Origin: Marchantia polymorpha subsp. ruderalis
Lineage: Eukaryota > Streptophyta > Marchantiopsida > Marchantiales > Marchantiaceae
DNA: 64,000 nt
NCBI GenBank assembly: GCA_037833965.1
Contig: AP031356.1
Span: forward strand, 26,806,501-26,870,500
Direction of reading: 5' to 3'
The notes beneath the pieces were generated by a model that was not told the origin of the DNA, did no database searches, and was given only the letters and a program-made list of their open reading frames with translations. The first letter of the stretch is position 1; each line of letters begins with the position of its first letter. A program made the position numbers and the translations under genes. Below, in pieces: positions 1-11,507 of this stretch.

Positions 1-3000
1 ATCATATCCGCGACATGAAATTGGTGTCGACCAGCTGCGCCGTGTATACATCACCGTGGTTTGGCAAGTAGTGACAGTTCCAGATGCAAGACAATGAGCA
101 GAAGAGTGACAGATGAAAGACGACAGAGATAGTTTTGTGCTAGATCTGGGTTTCCCTCAGAACACCGTTTCTGTAGCGTTTATGGATTCACGGTTTTTGA
201 TCTACGAACTCAACGATTAGTCTACTGGAAGCTTACTGATGCTTGTAAACGTGCGAGCAATCAAAGAGTAAAGAATTCATTTTTCCAACGATGATCTGAT
301 TTTAAATGTTAAACTTTCTGGATGTTTCTCGAAGTCCACTTAAATGTGTTGTAGCAAACGAAATGTGGAAACTAAGTCAGTGTTTGAGAACATACTATTA
401 TTAAAAGTAGCCGAAGATCGAAGATTTTTAAATGCAAGTTGCCTCGTATATGGAAATCCAAGTTGAAGATACGTGGGAAACATTTTGAGATAAAGTCAAA
501 AGACGGCCCAAATCTAAGTAGATAGTTAATGCGAAAACCTCTATCTCAAACAAATTTATTATCGTCTACAACAAAGAACGTGATGTTTTCATCAAACAAA
601 CCATTTTCTTACGTGTAGCATGTATAAGAGAAATATCTACACAAAGTTAAAAGGTGATACTCAACCTCGCGAGACACAAATTTTAGCAGATAAATAAATC
701 GAAAATTTGTCCAACTCTGGTTATGAGCCAAACTGGGCGAGAGTTGAGAACTTGATGTACCAATCGTGGAATATATAGTTGAATGTGAAATGCTTTTTCT
801 CAGAACGCATAGGTAAATGGAACAATAGAAAATAGAAAAGTCAACGTTAGAAAAATGTAATTTATTTACCGTAAATGATAAAATCATGAAATTGTCTCTA
901 GCTACAGAAGAAGTCGTAAAATTAAAAAAGCTAATATCTGGTCTGTAATTGAAGATTTTCAACCTAGCCTATCGATCTTCAGGGTTTGTTATACATCTTC
1001 ACACGACAACCATCAAAAGACGACTTTCAGTAATCCTAATTATCGACCAAGAAAGACATCACCCATAAGCTCTCACGAGGATCTTATTCGTCTTGAACCC
1101 AATTTTGTCAGGCCTTTGAATTAAACTCACGTGACAGGGAAAATTTCAGATATGATGTCACCTAGTGTCATCGTCTGATATGTTCTGCCCTTAAATGACC
1201 TTGACTAGACTTGAATCGACACTCAGCTGTTATGTTATCAGACAAACTCTCGTATCCTCGAGCCTTGAGGAGGTGATAGTGAGGGAGAGAATCACATGAC
1301 CACATGAAATCTCTGCGTGAATTCAATGAGCAATATCACGGTTTTCAAAGTATTATGATGACTTTTTGTACCATCTTGACTATATGAGCTTTCTAACCGA
1401 GCTATGACGGTTTGGATACAGTTTTAACCGGAGTCATTTCATTGACTTAAGTTCAATTTCAATCTGTCTCCGTGTCTCTTCTGAACTTGATAGCTCTCAG
1501 GAAGAACCACCAGTTCAAGTCTTCTGTTTGATCAGATCAGGTTGCATGGGGAAGGCCAAGATCCACTTCCAATATTCAAGATTACATCTCCAACACTAGC
1601 ATTCTGATCTCCGCAACGCCATTGCAATTGGAAGAGTGCAGGCCATATGGCATTCTCCTCACCACGTACTCTAAACACGTCATTCTCTTCAAGAGTGATT
1701 ATGTTCACCCACCTCTTAAATTATCTCGCGTCCACACATTCTCCATCCATGCCTACATATATTATACGTGGTTTGCATCGTGATTCTTTAATACGCACGC
1801 ATCCAACAGCATCACTGACGTATAGCAATGCCAACATCTCTCGTTGTAGATTGACTTCTGAGATTTAGAAGAGCAAAGATTCAACAACGACTGAAATATG
1901 AATTCCACTCCTTCTGAGATCTCCGAGATTCGTCATACCCAAAGCCAAAACAAAGAACAGAACAGGATGAAGACCCAATAACTTCCAAGAGCGTCCTAAC
2001 TTACAACCCTCAATCTAGACCTTCATCTCATCTCGGAAAGTTCATTTGAAGAGTTCTTTGTTTTTTCTAGGCTATGTGACAGAGTAATTTACTTTGGACT
2101 GAAGCCAAAGGGGAAGGTCATTGTGTAATACGTGGAATATGTGGGATGAGGATTTTACAGTTCAGACAAATGAGGAGAGGACATTGATCCCGCCATGTCG
2201 TGATAAAATCCAGGGATTCTCGCCAGCTCCAGGTTTTGACTTCAAGCACATAGAATCATTCATTGTTTTTTATTTACAATGAAAAATTGAAACCACATGC
2301 TCAGAATGTCGTGTTAGGAAATCACTAAGAGGCATGAATATATGGTAATTGAATCTCAAAGCTATGCAGCTCCTCTCTATCCCACTCGGATTCTCTTATG
2401 ACTTAGACCTCCTCTTGCAAAGACGAACAACTTGAAGAATCCAAACAATTATCCAACTTGTCAGTATGCAGTCAACTGAAAGGACCGATCAACTCCTACA
2501 TTAATCAGGAACCGTTTGGGCTGCTCTGTGAGTTGTAGCCTGCTGGCTGATCAAGTCGAGTTAAGTTTCCATACAACAACCGAAATCCAATAATTAATCA
2601 ACTTGACTTCCAAAGTCAGCCCCTAACAACCTGGACACCCAAGGCAAGCACCTACCGTAGCTAGAAAGAGCATGCAATCATTTTTCTCAAGGACGACAGT
2701 TGATAATCTAATCGTTAACCCCTCTCCCTTTACGTTCTCGACTAACTTTTATGTCAACGACAGTCATAACTCTCAATGTTTCATAGAGTATCATCATCAG
2801 GGCCTCTTCTCCAGGAGCTGGGTCAGTTTTTTCTGTATAGCAGGCCTCTACTAGCTACTGCAGAGGATGTTCCTGCCACTAGCAGACCTCCCTAAAGAAT
2901 AAAATATTTTGTGTTTTGCCAGGTTACGTGATATTTTATGGATTGTTTCATTATAGCAAGGCGTTTGGTCTTGTCGTGCATCCTCACTTGTGGGATTGTG

Positions 3001-3160
3001 ATATCGAAATTCCGACTCTTGTAGCCATATATAAGCCAATTGTGGGACAATATGCCCTTCCAACGTAAATTCTATGAGTATTCAGAGTAGACAACATCGT
3101 ATACCAGCTTGATCCCAGTGGACACCGTTTAAAAATTTCTCACACCGAATTTGTCTTCTC
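1..3160. other. Gene-poor stretch, no supported gene
   Basis: I see no reading frame with a recognisable domain on either strand. The small open frames here are short and lack motif or composition support. No RNA gene, LTR or terminal inverted repeat was evident by eye. Confidence 0.5.
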
Positions 3161-3161
3161 T

Positions 3162-3898
3162 TCAAAAAGATCTGGTTCTCGTCACGGAGTTCAGATAAAT
3201 ATTGATCGCGAACACGAAAGCCATTAGAGCAGCTTTTCTTGGACTGATCAACTGCGTAAAGAAGAAAAGATCATTTTTGGGGAATCTGAAGGTCTGAGGG
3301 CCGTGGGATGCTGGAAAGATCCAACCGTTCGTTCGAAGTCGGATCTTACGACCTGCTCCAGAACGGAGATGTGATGCGTCGCCGGCCTGTAGTCCGAAAA
3401 GTCCACGACCGGCAAGAGGGGATGGGATGGCTGGCACGGGCAGGCGACAGTGATGTGCGTTCGGCGGCAGGAGACCGTTGGGGACGAGGCGGGGTTCTGC
3501 CCGTGGCCTACAAGAAGCAGAAGCAGAGGGGGTGAGTTTTGCCGGTGGCAATCGAAGCGGCCTCTGACGATGGAATGGTCGGACCCTCGGAGGACATAAC
3601 TGCGCCGCGGTCCGAGGTAACTTGTCGAAGAAGGTCTCGGACACATTTGTGGGGGTTTTAGGTAACTTTGCGCTGTTCATTTTTGCGCACCGGGACCGAG
3701 CGAGCTGCAGGTGTTTTGTCCGAGAGCACCAGAAAAGTCGTGGTTCGTTTGTTTGCCGAACTGCATCCGGCTTCTCAAAAGATTCGTTCATTGTTTCTCT
3801 TTTCGACTGGACTTCGTTCGTCTTGAGCCTTTTTGACCTAGTATCACGTGTGTGTCGCGTCGGTTCTGGAGTCTGATCATCTGGCGAATTATCCGGAA
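3162..3898 (+). promoter_or_regulatory. GC-rich leader/promoter region of the first AHL-like gene
   Basis: From about 3.25 kb to the ATG at 3899 the sequence becomes markedly richer in G, C and CpG than the flanking DNA. This is typical of a promoter plus 5' leader. Long open frames on the minus strand here (3162-3947) are Pro/Arg/Ser-rich, match nothing I know, and look like by-products of composition. No clear TATA box was found. The assignment rests on position and composition only. Confidence 0.35.
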
Positions 3899-4567
3899 AT
3901 GGCTCCGGGAGGAAACGTCCCGTTTCGAGAGGAGAATGAGAGCGCATTTGGTGCCTGTAGTGAAACAGACATCGGAAGTTATACTCGTCTTCTCATCTGC
4001 GGATTGGCCTCTCCGAACGAAAGATCAGAGAGGCCGTATGATCCGGATGGAGTACGCATGCGGAACGATGGGTTTGGTGGAACTGATATTGGATCAAAGA
4101 CTGAGGCAACTTGCAAACGAAGAGGCGAGACCTTGAAAAGGAAATATCCACCGGGTGCGATGGGGAAGAAGACGGCTTCTCGGAAAGCTTTCTTCGAGCA
4201 AGAATACGACACCATGAGATTAAACACATTGAGCATTCCAGACGGTAGGTACGTTGTGGAATCGATGAACCAGTTTGCGAGAGCGAATTCGAAGCCAGGA
4301 GTGGCGTTGTGTTTCCTGGGAGGGAGCGGTGCCGTTCGCAACCTGAAGCTCGAAGGGCCTTGGAAGAATGACATTCGTGTGGAAGGAAACGCTGAGATCG
4401 TTACCATCTCGAGAACCTTTCAAACTGATTGGGCCGGAACATTGAACTCTACAAGTCTAGCTATGATGGTCTCGAATGATTCGGGAAACTTGTTTGGCGG
4501 AACTGTGGAGGGAGACATGCAAGCTGTGGGTCCTGTTACCCTCACGGCTTATCTTTTCATGATTTGA
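3899..4567 (+). CDS. Divergent AHL-like PPC/DUF296-domain protein lacking an AT-hook
   Basis: This is a 222-residue intronless frame; the first in-frame ATG is at 3899 and the stop is TGA at 4565-4567. Residues about 107-220 read as a PPC (DUF296) domain: a LSIPDGRYVVESM start, then FARANSKPGVALCFLGGSGAV, an EIVTISRTF strand and the VGPVTLTAYLF end strand. PPC domains of plant AHL proteins form trimers and recruit chromatin partners, while AT-hooks bind the minor groove of AT-rich DNA. Here residues 1-106 contain no RGRP core; the only basic patch is KRRGETLKRK near residues 73-82. The canonical GRFEIL hexapeptide is replaced by GNAEIV (163-168). It may therefore be a DNA-binding-deficient AHL relative that modulates AHL complexes (inference). 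A CpG-rich leader precedes it. The family call is good; the function is uncertain. Confidence 0.75.
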   Translation: MAPGGNVPFREENESAFGACSETDIGSYTRLLICGLASPNERSERPYDPDGVRMRNDGFGGTDIGSKTEATCKRRGETLKRKYPPGAMGKKTASRKAFFEQEYDTMRLNTLSIPDGRYVVESMNQFARANSKPGVALCFLGGSGAVRNLKLEGPWKNDIRVEGNAEIVTISRTFQTDWAGTLNSTSLAMMVSNDSGNLFGGTVEGDMQAVGPVTLTAYLFMI

Positions 4568-6375
4568 CACCATGGCTTGACTTACCTGTTAAAGACAGGA
4601 AATCTGTAGATACTGTGATATAGGACTTGGGTATCATGTCTCTCACTGATTTGCATATTTCTCTCTGTACATACTCCTTCATCGACTTGCTTCTTGGCTT
4701 GGAAATGCCAAGGAGCAATGATTGAAATTTACAATGGATCAATCTATGACCATTGGGCGTACTTGGATCGATTGGGCGTATTTTTCAGACATTGCTCTGT
4801 GGCTTTCCTTCCTCTACAGGCCGAAACATTGAAATCTACTTGCAATTTATTTGTTATCATTTCATTGACCCAGCGCAAGATATTCCATTTATGTGATGTT
4901 TCATGGATCCAAGAAGGAGTTTTATCTCACGTTTATGCATCCGAGTCCATGTCGTGCTCAAGCTCAAGTTTGAGTTTTCTCGATGCTTTAGTGTGAAAAA
5001 ATACCTCTAAGCAAGAGCCTCACATGACATAGTCAAGATTGCATGCGTCATGTGTGCAAAGATGTCGTTCTCAAAGAGCAGAACCAAGTCTTTTTTGTAA
5101 ATTTGTTCCAGTTTTTCTAAATAGACTTCATTTGAAGCAATAGAGTATAAAATGAAATAAATAATACGAAAACTAACCCCGGCGATTTCAAAATGCCGAT
5201 TTTTGATTTTTCGTTCAAACAACGCAAGTGTTTTAGCTCTCACTCAGCGATTTCTGGAATTTAATTACAGTTTTAAACAAACCACGAAGATTATCATAAT
5301 TCAACAAATACCATTGTTTCTATCTTGGATGCATCCACATGTAGTATAACTATCCTTGCAATTAAAACGGGCTCTAGCTCATATTGCAATATTACTTTCA
5401 ATCATTATCACATACGAGTGCCTAATAAAAAGTTGAGTCGTTTTGATTCACTCGTCCCATCGTTTTTGCTGTATTACTTTATGCCCACATCGTTTTCTAA
5501 GGACGTCAGTTTCAGTGCAAACAACTTGAAGCTAGCTAGTGGCAGCTCTCGATGATGACGGGAAAGTAAGTTGAATGGAACTTTGACCAAAGAGTGTGTA
5601 CCACCTCACAAGCCTATCCAAACAGTTATCAGGCTTGGGAGTTTTCCCTCACCCGTTAGTGTGGACGTCCATACTTTCCTTCCAGACCAGTCTATGTGAA
5701 ACTGGTAAATCTACACCGGATCTGGCTGCGACAGAGACGAACGTATTTGCCTCAAAGATTTGGAAAGGAAATGCTACACGCGCCCAAAAAGAATCTTGAT
5801 TCTGATTCCAGAGAAGCACTTACAAGATCAGTTTGGTGTAGTTTGTATAGAATCAGTCCACTTGACAGTTGGGTCCAGGCTTTAGTTCGGCGGAATTCTT
5901 CAGCGGAAGATCATTCCTTTCTTAGGAGCTACAATTCCATCTATCTTGAACAGGTTATGACTTTGTCGAGACCCACGTTATAACGTTTTGTGCGTTTTAA
6001 TTGTCAGTGATGGAACGCGATTCTACATAATGTACGAGCAGAAGATGAGAAAGATTCGTGCACTAGAACTCAAGAAGCGTCAATCTATGGATGTGCCACG
6101 GGAAAATGCACAAGCTGATAGAGTTGAAGTACATGAGATGAAGCATCTTTGTAAGATCTCTAGTATGAATATTTGCAAATGCCAGGAGTCGTTTGATCAA
6201 TTGTGAACATTTAGATCTTCGCACTCGATGTGTACAGCTTGACCCGAGATATATTCATCAGCTAGAACAAACAGCAGACGCTTCTGCATGGTGTTGTCCT
6301 CGGAGTTATTCAATTAGTGAGCTCAACATTTAAACCTCGAAGTGGACCACGAGGTTCATGCTCAGCAAGAAACTC
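4568..6375. other. Intergenic, no supported gene
   Basis: This separates the AHL-like gene from the convergently placed PDS5-like gene. Several open frames of 60-100 codons exist on both strands (for example 5696-5983 and 5988-6206 on plus). None shows a domain, a signal peptide or a convincing splice structure. 3' UTR sequence of both neighbours must lie here, but no polyadenylation signal can be fixed. Confidence 0.4.
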
Positions 6376-7053
6376 TCAAGGGAAGAATTTCAGCTTGTTA
6401 CTACAGGCTTCCACCACTGCCTCGGCCAGCTGTTGAGCAGCCGGGCTGACGATTTCATCGTCTTGCAGTTTTGAGAGCACCGCATTCTGCAAGACTGCGG
6501 ATTCCTCTTTCGCTGCTAACAGAAGCAGTGTCATGATATTCTGCATAGACTCCATCACGAATGGCGGATGTTGATCACTCGCGACGTCAAATAACACGGT
6601 GAACAGTTTGAGAAGGAGATCGACACAATTCAGGTCCAGCATGATCACGCAGGACTCGACGTGCGCAACCGATTCAAGAATTCTGATTCTCCTCGGATAC
6701 CAAGGACTAGCGATGTCATTCACTCCTTCGAAGACGTTCACGAGCAGGCAAAACATGCTCATCAGGGTACCATCGTCATACGGAGAATGCGGAGCGGCGA
6801 TGCGCATTACTTCGGTGATGCAAAATGCCACGAGCAACTTCACATGCTCGTCCCGATGATTCAATAGGGGAGCTATAGCCAGCGCCCCCGCACAAGCCTC
6901 CACCGCTCTCATCGTCGAAGTCGGGGGATACTGCTTCAAATCTTGAAGCAGGAGAGCCGCCTTCTTCAAAATGCTGAGCAACCCTCGCTTCGGCTGCGGA
7001 AGCCCCAACTGCTTCCCGATGTCCACCAACATTTCCTCTATCTGCTCTCTCAT
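6376..7053 (-). CDS. Stand-alone N-terminal PDS5-like HEAT protein (truncated sister-chromatid cohesion PDS5)
   Basis: This is a 225-residue frame with an ATG start at 7053. It matches the N-terminal HEAT region of plant PDS5 proteins. Landmarks in order are the LLSILKKAALLLQDL helix, HRDEHVKLLVAFCITEV, the signature RIAAPHSPYDD, a RRIRILESVAHVESCVIMLDL helix pair, and a terminal LAEAVVEACSNKLKFFP ending in TGA. Complete PDS5 proteins are several times longer and continue past this point, so this is only the first module. PDS5 binds cohesin and regulates its loading and release; the N-part contributes to cohesin contacts. No splice donor is obvious before the stop. The frame is uninterrupted although plant PDS5 genes are intron-rich, suggesting a retrocopy fragment or a neofunctionalised short gene. 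A TATA box 134 bp upstream argues that it can be transcribed. Confidence 0.8.
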   Translation of the reverse strand: MREQIEEMLVDIGKQLGLPQPKRGLLSILKKAALLLQDLKQYPPTSTMRAVEACAGALAIAPLLNHRDEHVKLLVAFCITEVMRIAAPHSPYDDGTLMSMFCLLVNVFEGVNDIASPWYPRRIRILESVAHVESCVIMLDLNCVDLLLKLFTVLFDVASDQHPPFVMESMQNIMTLLLLAAKEESAVLQNAVLSKLQDDEIVSPAAQQLAEAVVEACSNKLKFFP

Positions 7054-7186
7054 CCTGTCCAGGTAGAGGAGACTGGCACGATGGTCGAGAATCCAGGAGA
7101 TTTGAGTCCGCAGCCTCCGGTCACATCATGTCCTGACACATATGCACGCTTGGCCTAGTTATGCCCCGAGTCACGAGACCAGCTGC

Positions 7187-7193
7187 TTTTATA
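7187..7193 (-). promoter_or_regulatory. TATA box of the PDS5-like gene
   Basis: On the minus strand this reads GTATAAAAGC, a near-consensus plant TATA box. It lies about 134 bp upstream of the ATG at 7053, so initiation near 7160 would give a leader of roughly 105 nt. Seen directly; use as a promoter is inferred. Confidence 0.55.
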
Positions 7194-7199
7194 CGAGCT

Positions 7200-9905
7200 T
7201 TCCGCCACTAGGTTCACTGACAGTTACACTAAATAAATAAATTAAATTGTTTTTGGTAATTAGATGATTGATGAATAAATTTTGTGGGTATGTCTGGAGT
7301 GAATATTTCATGTTACCGTGGAGTTTTGTTCTAGGTACTGAACATAAGACTTAGCGACCGGTCACACCAAGGATCCGCGTTTAATCTCCGCCGTCGATTA
7401 GCATTTCAAGAACACGCCCCCCAGATGAATGCTGCGAGGAATCTGTCCCGATGAGACCGCCCGAATTCAGGATGACACTGCCTGTCTCCGGCTCATCGAT
7501 CGGGTATGACGTGGATTTGTGTCTGACGATGATGTGTACTTGCCGCCTGCCGTTTGACCGCGGACTGCGTAGAGAGGTCAGCTACCATGTAAAGAAAGAC
7601 TGCATGGATCATCTTGCCGTGGCGCGATGGAAAGAAAGGAGCACGCATCGGCGTTCTCGCGATCGATGGGTCAGTGGAGAAGAATTCGCAGACATAAATC
7701 TAAACCGTCTTGGTGAAATCGAGAGGCGAAAATTCTCGCAGCGGGACATTTGCCCTTGTCTCTTCCCGTAGAAGATTCAGAAGTATTTCGCGTTGCCTAT
7801 TTTTTTGTGAAGCTTCCCAAGCCAGAGCGCTGTGTTTAACATTTTCCAGCAGGAAGGAGGCCGGCCCCGTGTATGAAGTCCTCAACACTGCACTGATCTG
7901 ATTTCATATATAATCTCAAGCCTCACAGTGTGAATGAGTAACAATTAGCTGGACCCAAAGGTGGTATGCAGGTCATGAGAACAATATTAGAGTTGAAATA
8001 AATTGAATAACCGGTATCGAGGGCCCAACACCGCTATTAATATTCTCTCAACGAATTTTTTTTCAATGAATTTACGATGATCTTACGGAATAAATTTAGA
8101 AATTTTCGATATGATACGTGACAAGATTTTTGTATAATAATCATACCACCTAAAAACGAGGAATAATTACACCACCTAGAAGAGCTTTCCTTTTGGGAGA
8201 AGTTAGAGGAACGAATGACTGCAGGGCGAAAGGACGGCAGTCATAATCTGAACCAATGATGACCGTATCAGACAAATATGAGTAAAGTGAGCACGATATT
8301 AGGCGAATGCAAGTGGGTTATGATTACATTTGGAGAGAGAAATCGCGTGCTTTGGATGGACTAGGGCCCTGATTCGACAGCCATTGTCAACGAGGAAAAT
8401 GACCGACAACCATTCTGGAGGCGGTTATGACCGGCTCTTCCGGGAAGCATCACAACTGAGAGAGAGGACGCGTTGGGTTTTGACCGGCTTGCCTCGACGA
8501 TGGGCAAGTTGTGAAATGTGAATATAGAGCGGCTTCTGCGGGTTGCGCAGCCGTCAGCTAGTACTTACAGTCGAATCTAAAGCGGGGACGAGACTGATTC
8601 GCGAGGCATTTCGCCGAGTACAGCTGATCCAATGGACTCACGGGGAGAGAAGCGAAGTGGCTCCTCTCACGTACGAGCATGAGATCCGGGGTTGACGTGA
8701 ACAGCCCTGTGGAGCTAACCAAGTCCCCCCCATGCGACTAACCTCAGTTCCTCATTCAGCGAAGAGCACGGGTGAACACCCGTGAAGCTTTGAGGCAAAT
8801 TCTTTTATCATGATGATGGAGTTCTAGGCCTTCCGGTGTACCCGACATACCAATCCACAGCCGGGCCTCCGTACATTGAGCTCTGCTCCGATGGAGATGG
8901 TGTGGTTCTTGCCCTCGGCCTGATTCGACGACCTTCAGGACGCAGAGCTATCAAGCTACCTCGATCGTACGTCCCCGTCAGAAGGTCACCGAACGGGCAG
9001 TTCAATGATTGCCTACTTGAAATTGTAGAGGGGCATGTAAAAGCAACACATTAGAAGTATGAGCTTGCGGTGTTACCAGTAGAAAGGGCAAGGTGTTGTA
9101 TTAATGGTAGAGTTTATGCCTGCCGTAAAGTGGTAGCACGGGCAGGTCAAGAAACAAGAGAAAGTTGCTTTTAGGTAGACCATGCAATTGTTAATACTGC
9201 GACCTTGATAAGAAGAAATTAACTTGACCCGGCCCAGTTCACACTGGGCCGGGTCCAAACCTAGTTAGGGCCGGCCATAGTTAGTGTGACTAGCGAAGCC
9301 AATGAACGAATGCGTGGTTGGGACTCCAGAAGGCTCGGTACGATCTAGCAAGGAGCGAAGAAAGGGATGGTGCATCAGAGGACCCCCACACTTTTGAGGT
9401 TGGTACGTGAGGTTATGCTTGTCGTAAAGCGGGTTGGCAACGAAATTCAGCTAAAACTTACCGGTGGCGAATTAGGCCTAGAAGTGTGTTCGCCGTTCTA
9501 CTCACTTTGTTCTGTTGCAGTAGTCATAAGGGGGAGTTCGAGTTGTCTTTCGTAGGATAATCTACTCTTCCAAGTTGTAGATTGCCGAGAGTGATACTTT
9601 CATGAGTGCATTTCTGCTCTGTCATTGTCGACTGCAGCTCTGACTTCCGGTGAATGAAAAGGGCGTTGCAAAGGACAAAGGCAGTCCGTGGGAAGATCAT
9701 GCGAAGGCGGCATCATCTGCACTGGTGAATGGAGGGTTTCGATGCGCTATAAATTGTACGTGCCTCGGATTGTCCAAATTGCCTTGCAGGCTCTTTCCCC
9801 TCCATGAGCTTCGCCTGACGGCCTACTGGTAGGCTTTCAGTTTACTTCTCGTCACATGTCCCTTGAGTCTCCATGGATGTCAGATTTCGTCCGTTCGATA
9901 GGTCC
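7200..9905. other. Intergenic, GC-rich islands but no recognised gene
   Basis: GC-rich patches near 7.4-7.8, 8.3-8.8 and 8.8-9.05 kb give open frames of 60-106 codons on both strands. They overlap each other and match no family I know. No tRNA or 5S rRNA signature was found. A strong short hairpin lies at 9226-9255 and is listed separately. Confidence 0.4.
9226..9255. repeat. GC-rich perfect hairpin, 13-bp stem
   Basis: GACCCGGCCCAGT is followed by a 4-nt loop (TCAC) and its exact complement. After a one-base bulge, TTG/CAA pairing continues outside. The surrounding DNA is of ordinary composition, so a perfect 13-bp GC stem stands out. Confidence 0.7.
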
Positions 9906-9909
9906 ATGT

Positions 9910-9919
9910 TATATATATA
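9910..9919 (+). promoter_or_regulatory. Possible TATA element upstream of the VQ gene
   Basis: TATATATATA lies about 500 bp upstream of the VQ ATG. If used, the leader would be long or contain an intron. Weak evidence, based on the match alone. Confidence 0.2.
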
Positions 9920-10419
9920 CGTCATCTTACCTCGTCCTTCTAAAAATCGTAGTTCCAAGACATTCTTATATGATGATTCACCGGAGACAGATCTAAGCTG
10001 GAGCTCATCCATAGATACTGAAGAACATCTCCAGAGCGGAAATCCCTCTCATAGTTCGCTTTGTACACTCTCCTTATGTTCCTCCTCACGAGAAAGCTAT
10101 GGAGTCTCTGTACATGTTCATGTCGAATCTCTCCGCCTGGTTTGTGTTTTCTTCTATGGTTCTGGCCGAATATACTGCTAATCATTGAGATGAAGCTCCG
10201 CCATCACGAGCAACAGCATACATACGCTTGTATCATAGTATTTGGCGGCCGTGATAGGTTTGGGCTCCCTGGTTACGTGCATCCCAAACCAGGAAGACGT
10301 CAGTCGCGAGAGTCAGCTTATACTTGGGATTACTGATCTGGAAGAACAGAGAAGACGCAGGTGGGATTCACTGTGACTGTTTCGACCGCATTCTGCTTGG
10401 GGCCGTGAACTTGAACAGC

Positions 10420-11100
10420 ATGGAAGTTCAGAGATCAAGAACCAGGAGAACCGGAGGCTCTCTGCCTGCAGGTAGCTCCAGCCAGCCGAAAGCAAGCATC
10501 GGTCGATCCCGGAAGGCCCATAGCAGGGTGGAACAGATCGTTGCAACGTACGTCTACACAGACGTGGACAATTTTCGTGCCTTGGTGCAGCAGCTAACTG
10601 GAGATCCTTCAACGAATCCATCATCGCTTCCTCAGACTCCTGATCTGAAGGAGAGCGAAGGAAGACTCCAACGTCATCTCAGGATGAATAGCATTGCTAC
10701 GTCCGACCTCGGAAGAGATAGAGCAAGTTTGAAGAGAGCGTCTACTCCAAAATTGTTCGAGCGAAGGAGGAATGCAAAGAACCTGGAGGTGACAAAGCTG
10801 GCCACGGGGCCTTCCATAGCTAATTTAAATAGCGCTACGATTGCGAAAGGATTCCAGATTTGTCCAAACTCCCATAGTCCGATCTCGATACTTAACGCAT
10901 TCGAATTTTTCTCAGATCAGAGCAGTAATATGACGAGCCCACTTGGGTATACCAATCGCCCTTCAGTTCCAAACACTCCCACATCCAATTTCAATATCAA
11001 CAAAACCATACTGGAACCAGAGCTAGAGGATGGCCCATCCGGCGAAGAGCCAAATCAGCCGAGACTTCTTCAACTCTTTCCACTCCACTCTAGTCGTTGA
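10420..11100 (+). CDS. VQ-motif protein
   Basis: This is a 226-residue intronless frame. The open frame extends 32 codons further upstream, but 10420 is its first ATG and is chosen as the start. Residues 52-61 are FRALVQQLTG, an exact FxxxVQxLTG motif preceded by VYTDVDN. This is the hallmark of plant VQ proteins, small nuclear cofactors that bind WRKY transcription factors through this motif and are phosphorylated by MAP kinases. The N-terminus is basic and Ser-rich (RRTGGS, GRSRKAHSR). The rest is Ser/Pro/Asn-rich and disordered-looking, with several SP/TP sites (for example STPK, TSPLG, NTPTSN), consistent with MAPK-type regulation. Being intronless and motif-poor outside the VQ core is normal for the family. 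The call is strong; the specific partner cannot be told. Confidence 0.85.
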   Translation: MEVQRSRTRRTGGSLPAGSSSQPKASIGRSRKAHSRVEQIVATYVYTDVDNFRALVQQLTGDPSTNPSSLPQTPDLKESEGRLQRHLRMNSIATSDLGRDRASLKRASTPKLFERRRNAKNLEVTKLATGPSIANLNSATIAKGFQICPNSHSPISILNAFEFFSDQSSNMTSPLGYTNRPSVPNTPTSNFNINKTILEPELEDGPSGEEPNQPRLLQLFPLHSSR

Positions 11101-11507
11101 TTTTTTAGAGTATCAGCAGAATCAGGTCCACCTTTAGCATGGATCGATTTGGATGGTACTACATCTGATTTTAATTATGTATATACATGCACAGTCTGGA
11201 GTTTGGCTCATCTCTTGATTCGATTCAGGGTATAGACTGTCGACAATGGCAGGATGAGATATAAACATCTGTATTAAATTCTAATTACGATGCCAGCAAT
11301 GCAAGGTATCATGATAAGCTTGCCTTCCATAGGGTGTTTCTTACAAGATGCAAGCATTTATAACAAAAGGCTCTTCTTGTGATCATGTAAACGTAGAGAT
11401 GAAATTAGTTTCGAGCTGATGTCCACTCTTTTCGATTTATTTCATTGCTGATTGGGACACAATGGGTTGAATTACATCCAGAAAGACAATCGACTCGAAG
11501 GAAAAGA

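Noticed and set aside
3162..3947. 261-codon minus frame overlapping the AHL-like gene's start
   Set aside because: Low-complexity Pro/Arg/Ser text in a CpG-rich leader region, overlapping a real gene in antisense and without recognisable domain.
5007..5243. 78-codon minus frame with protein-like text
   Set aside because: Starts with GTG, not ATG, and has no splice context or known family.
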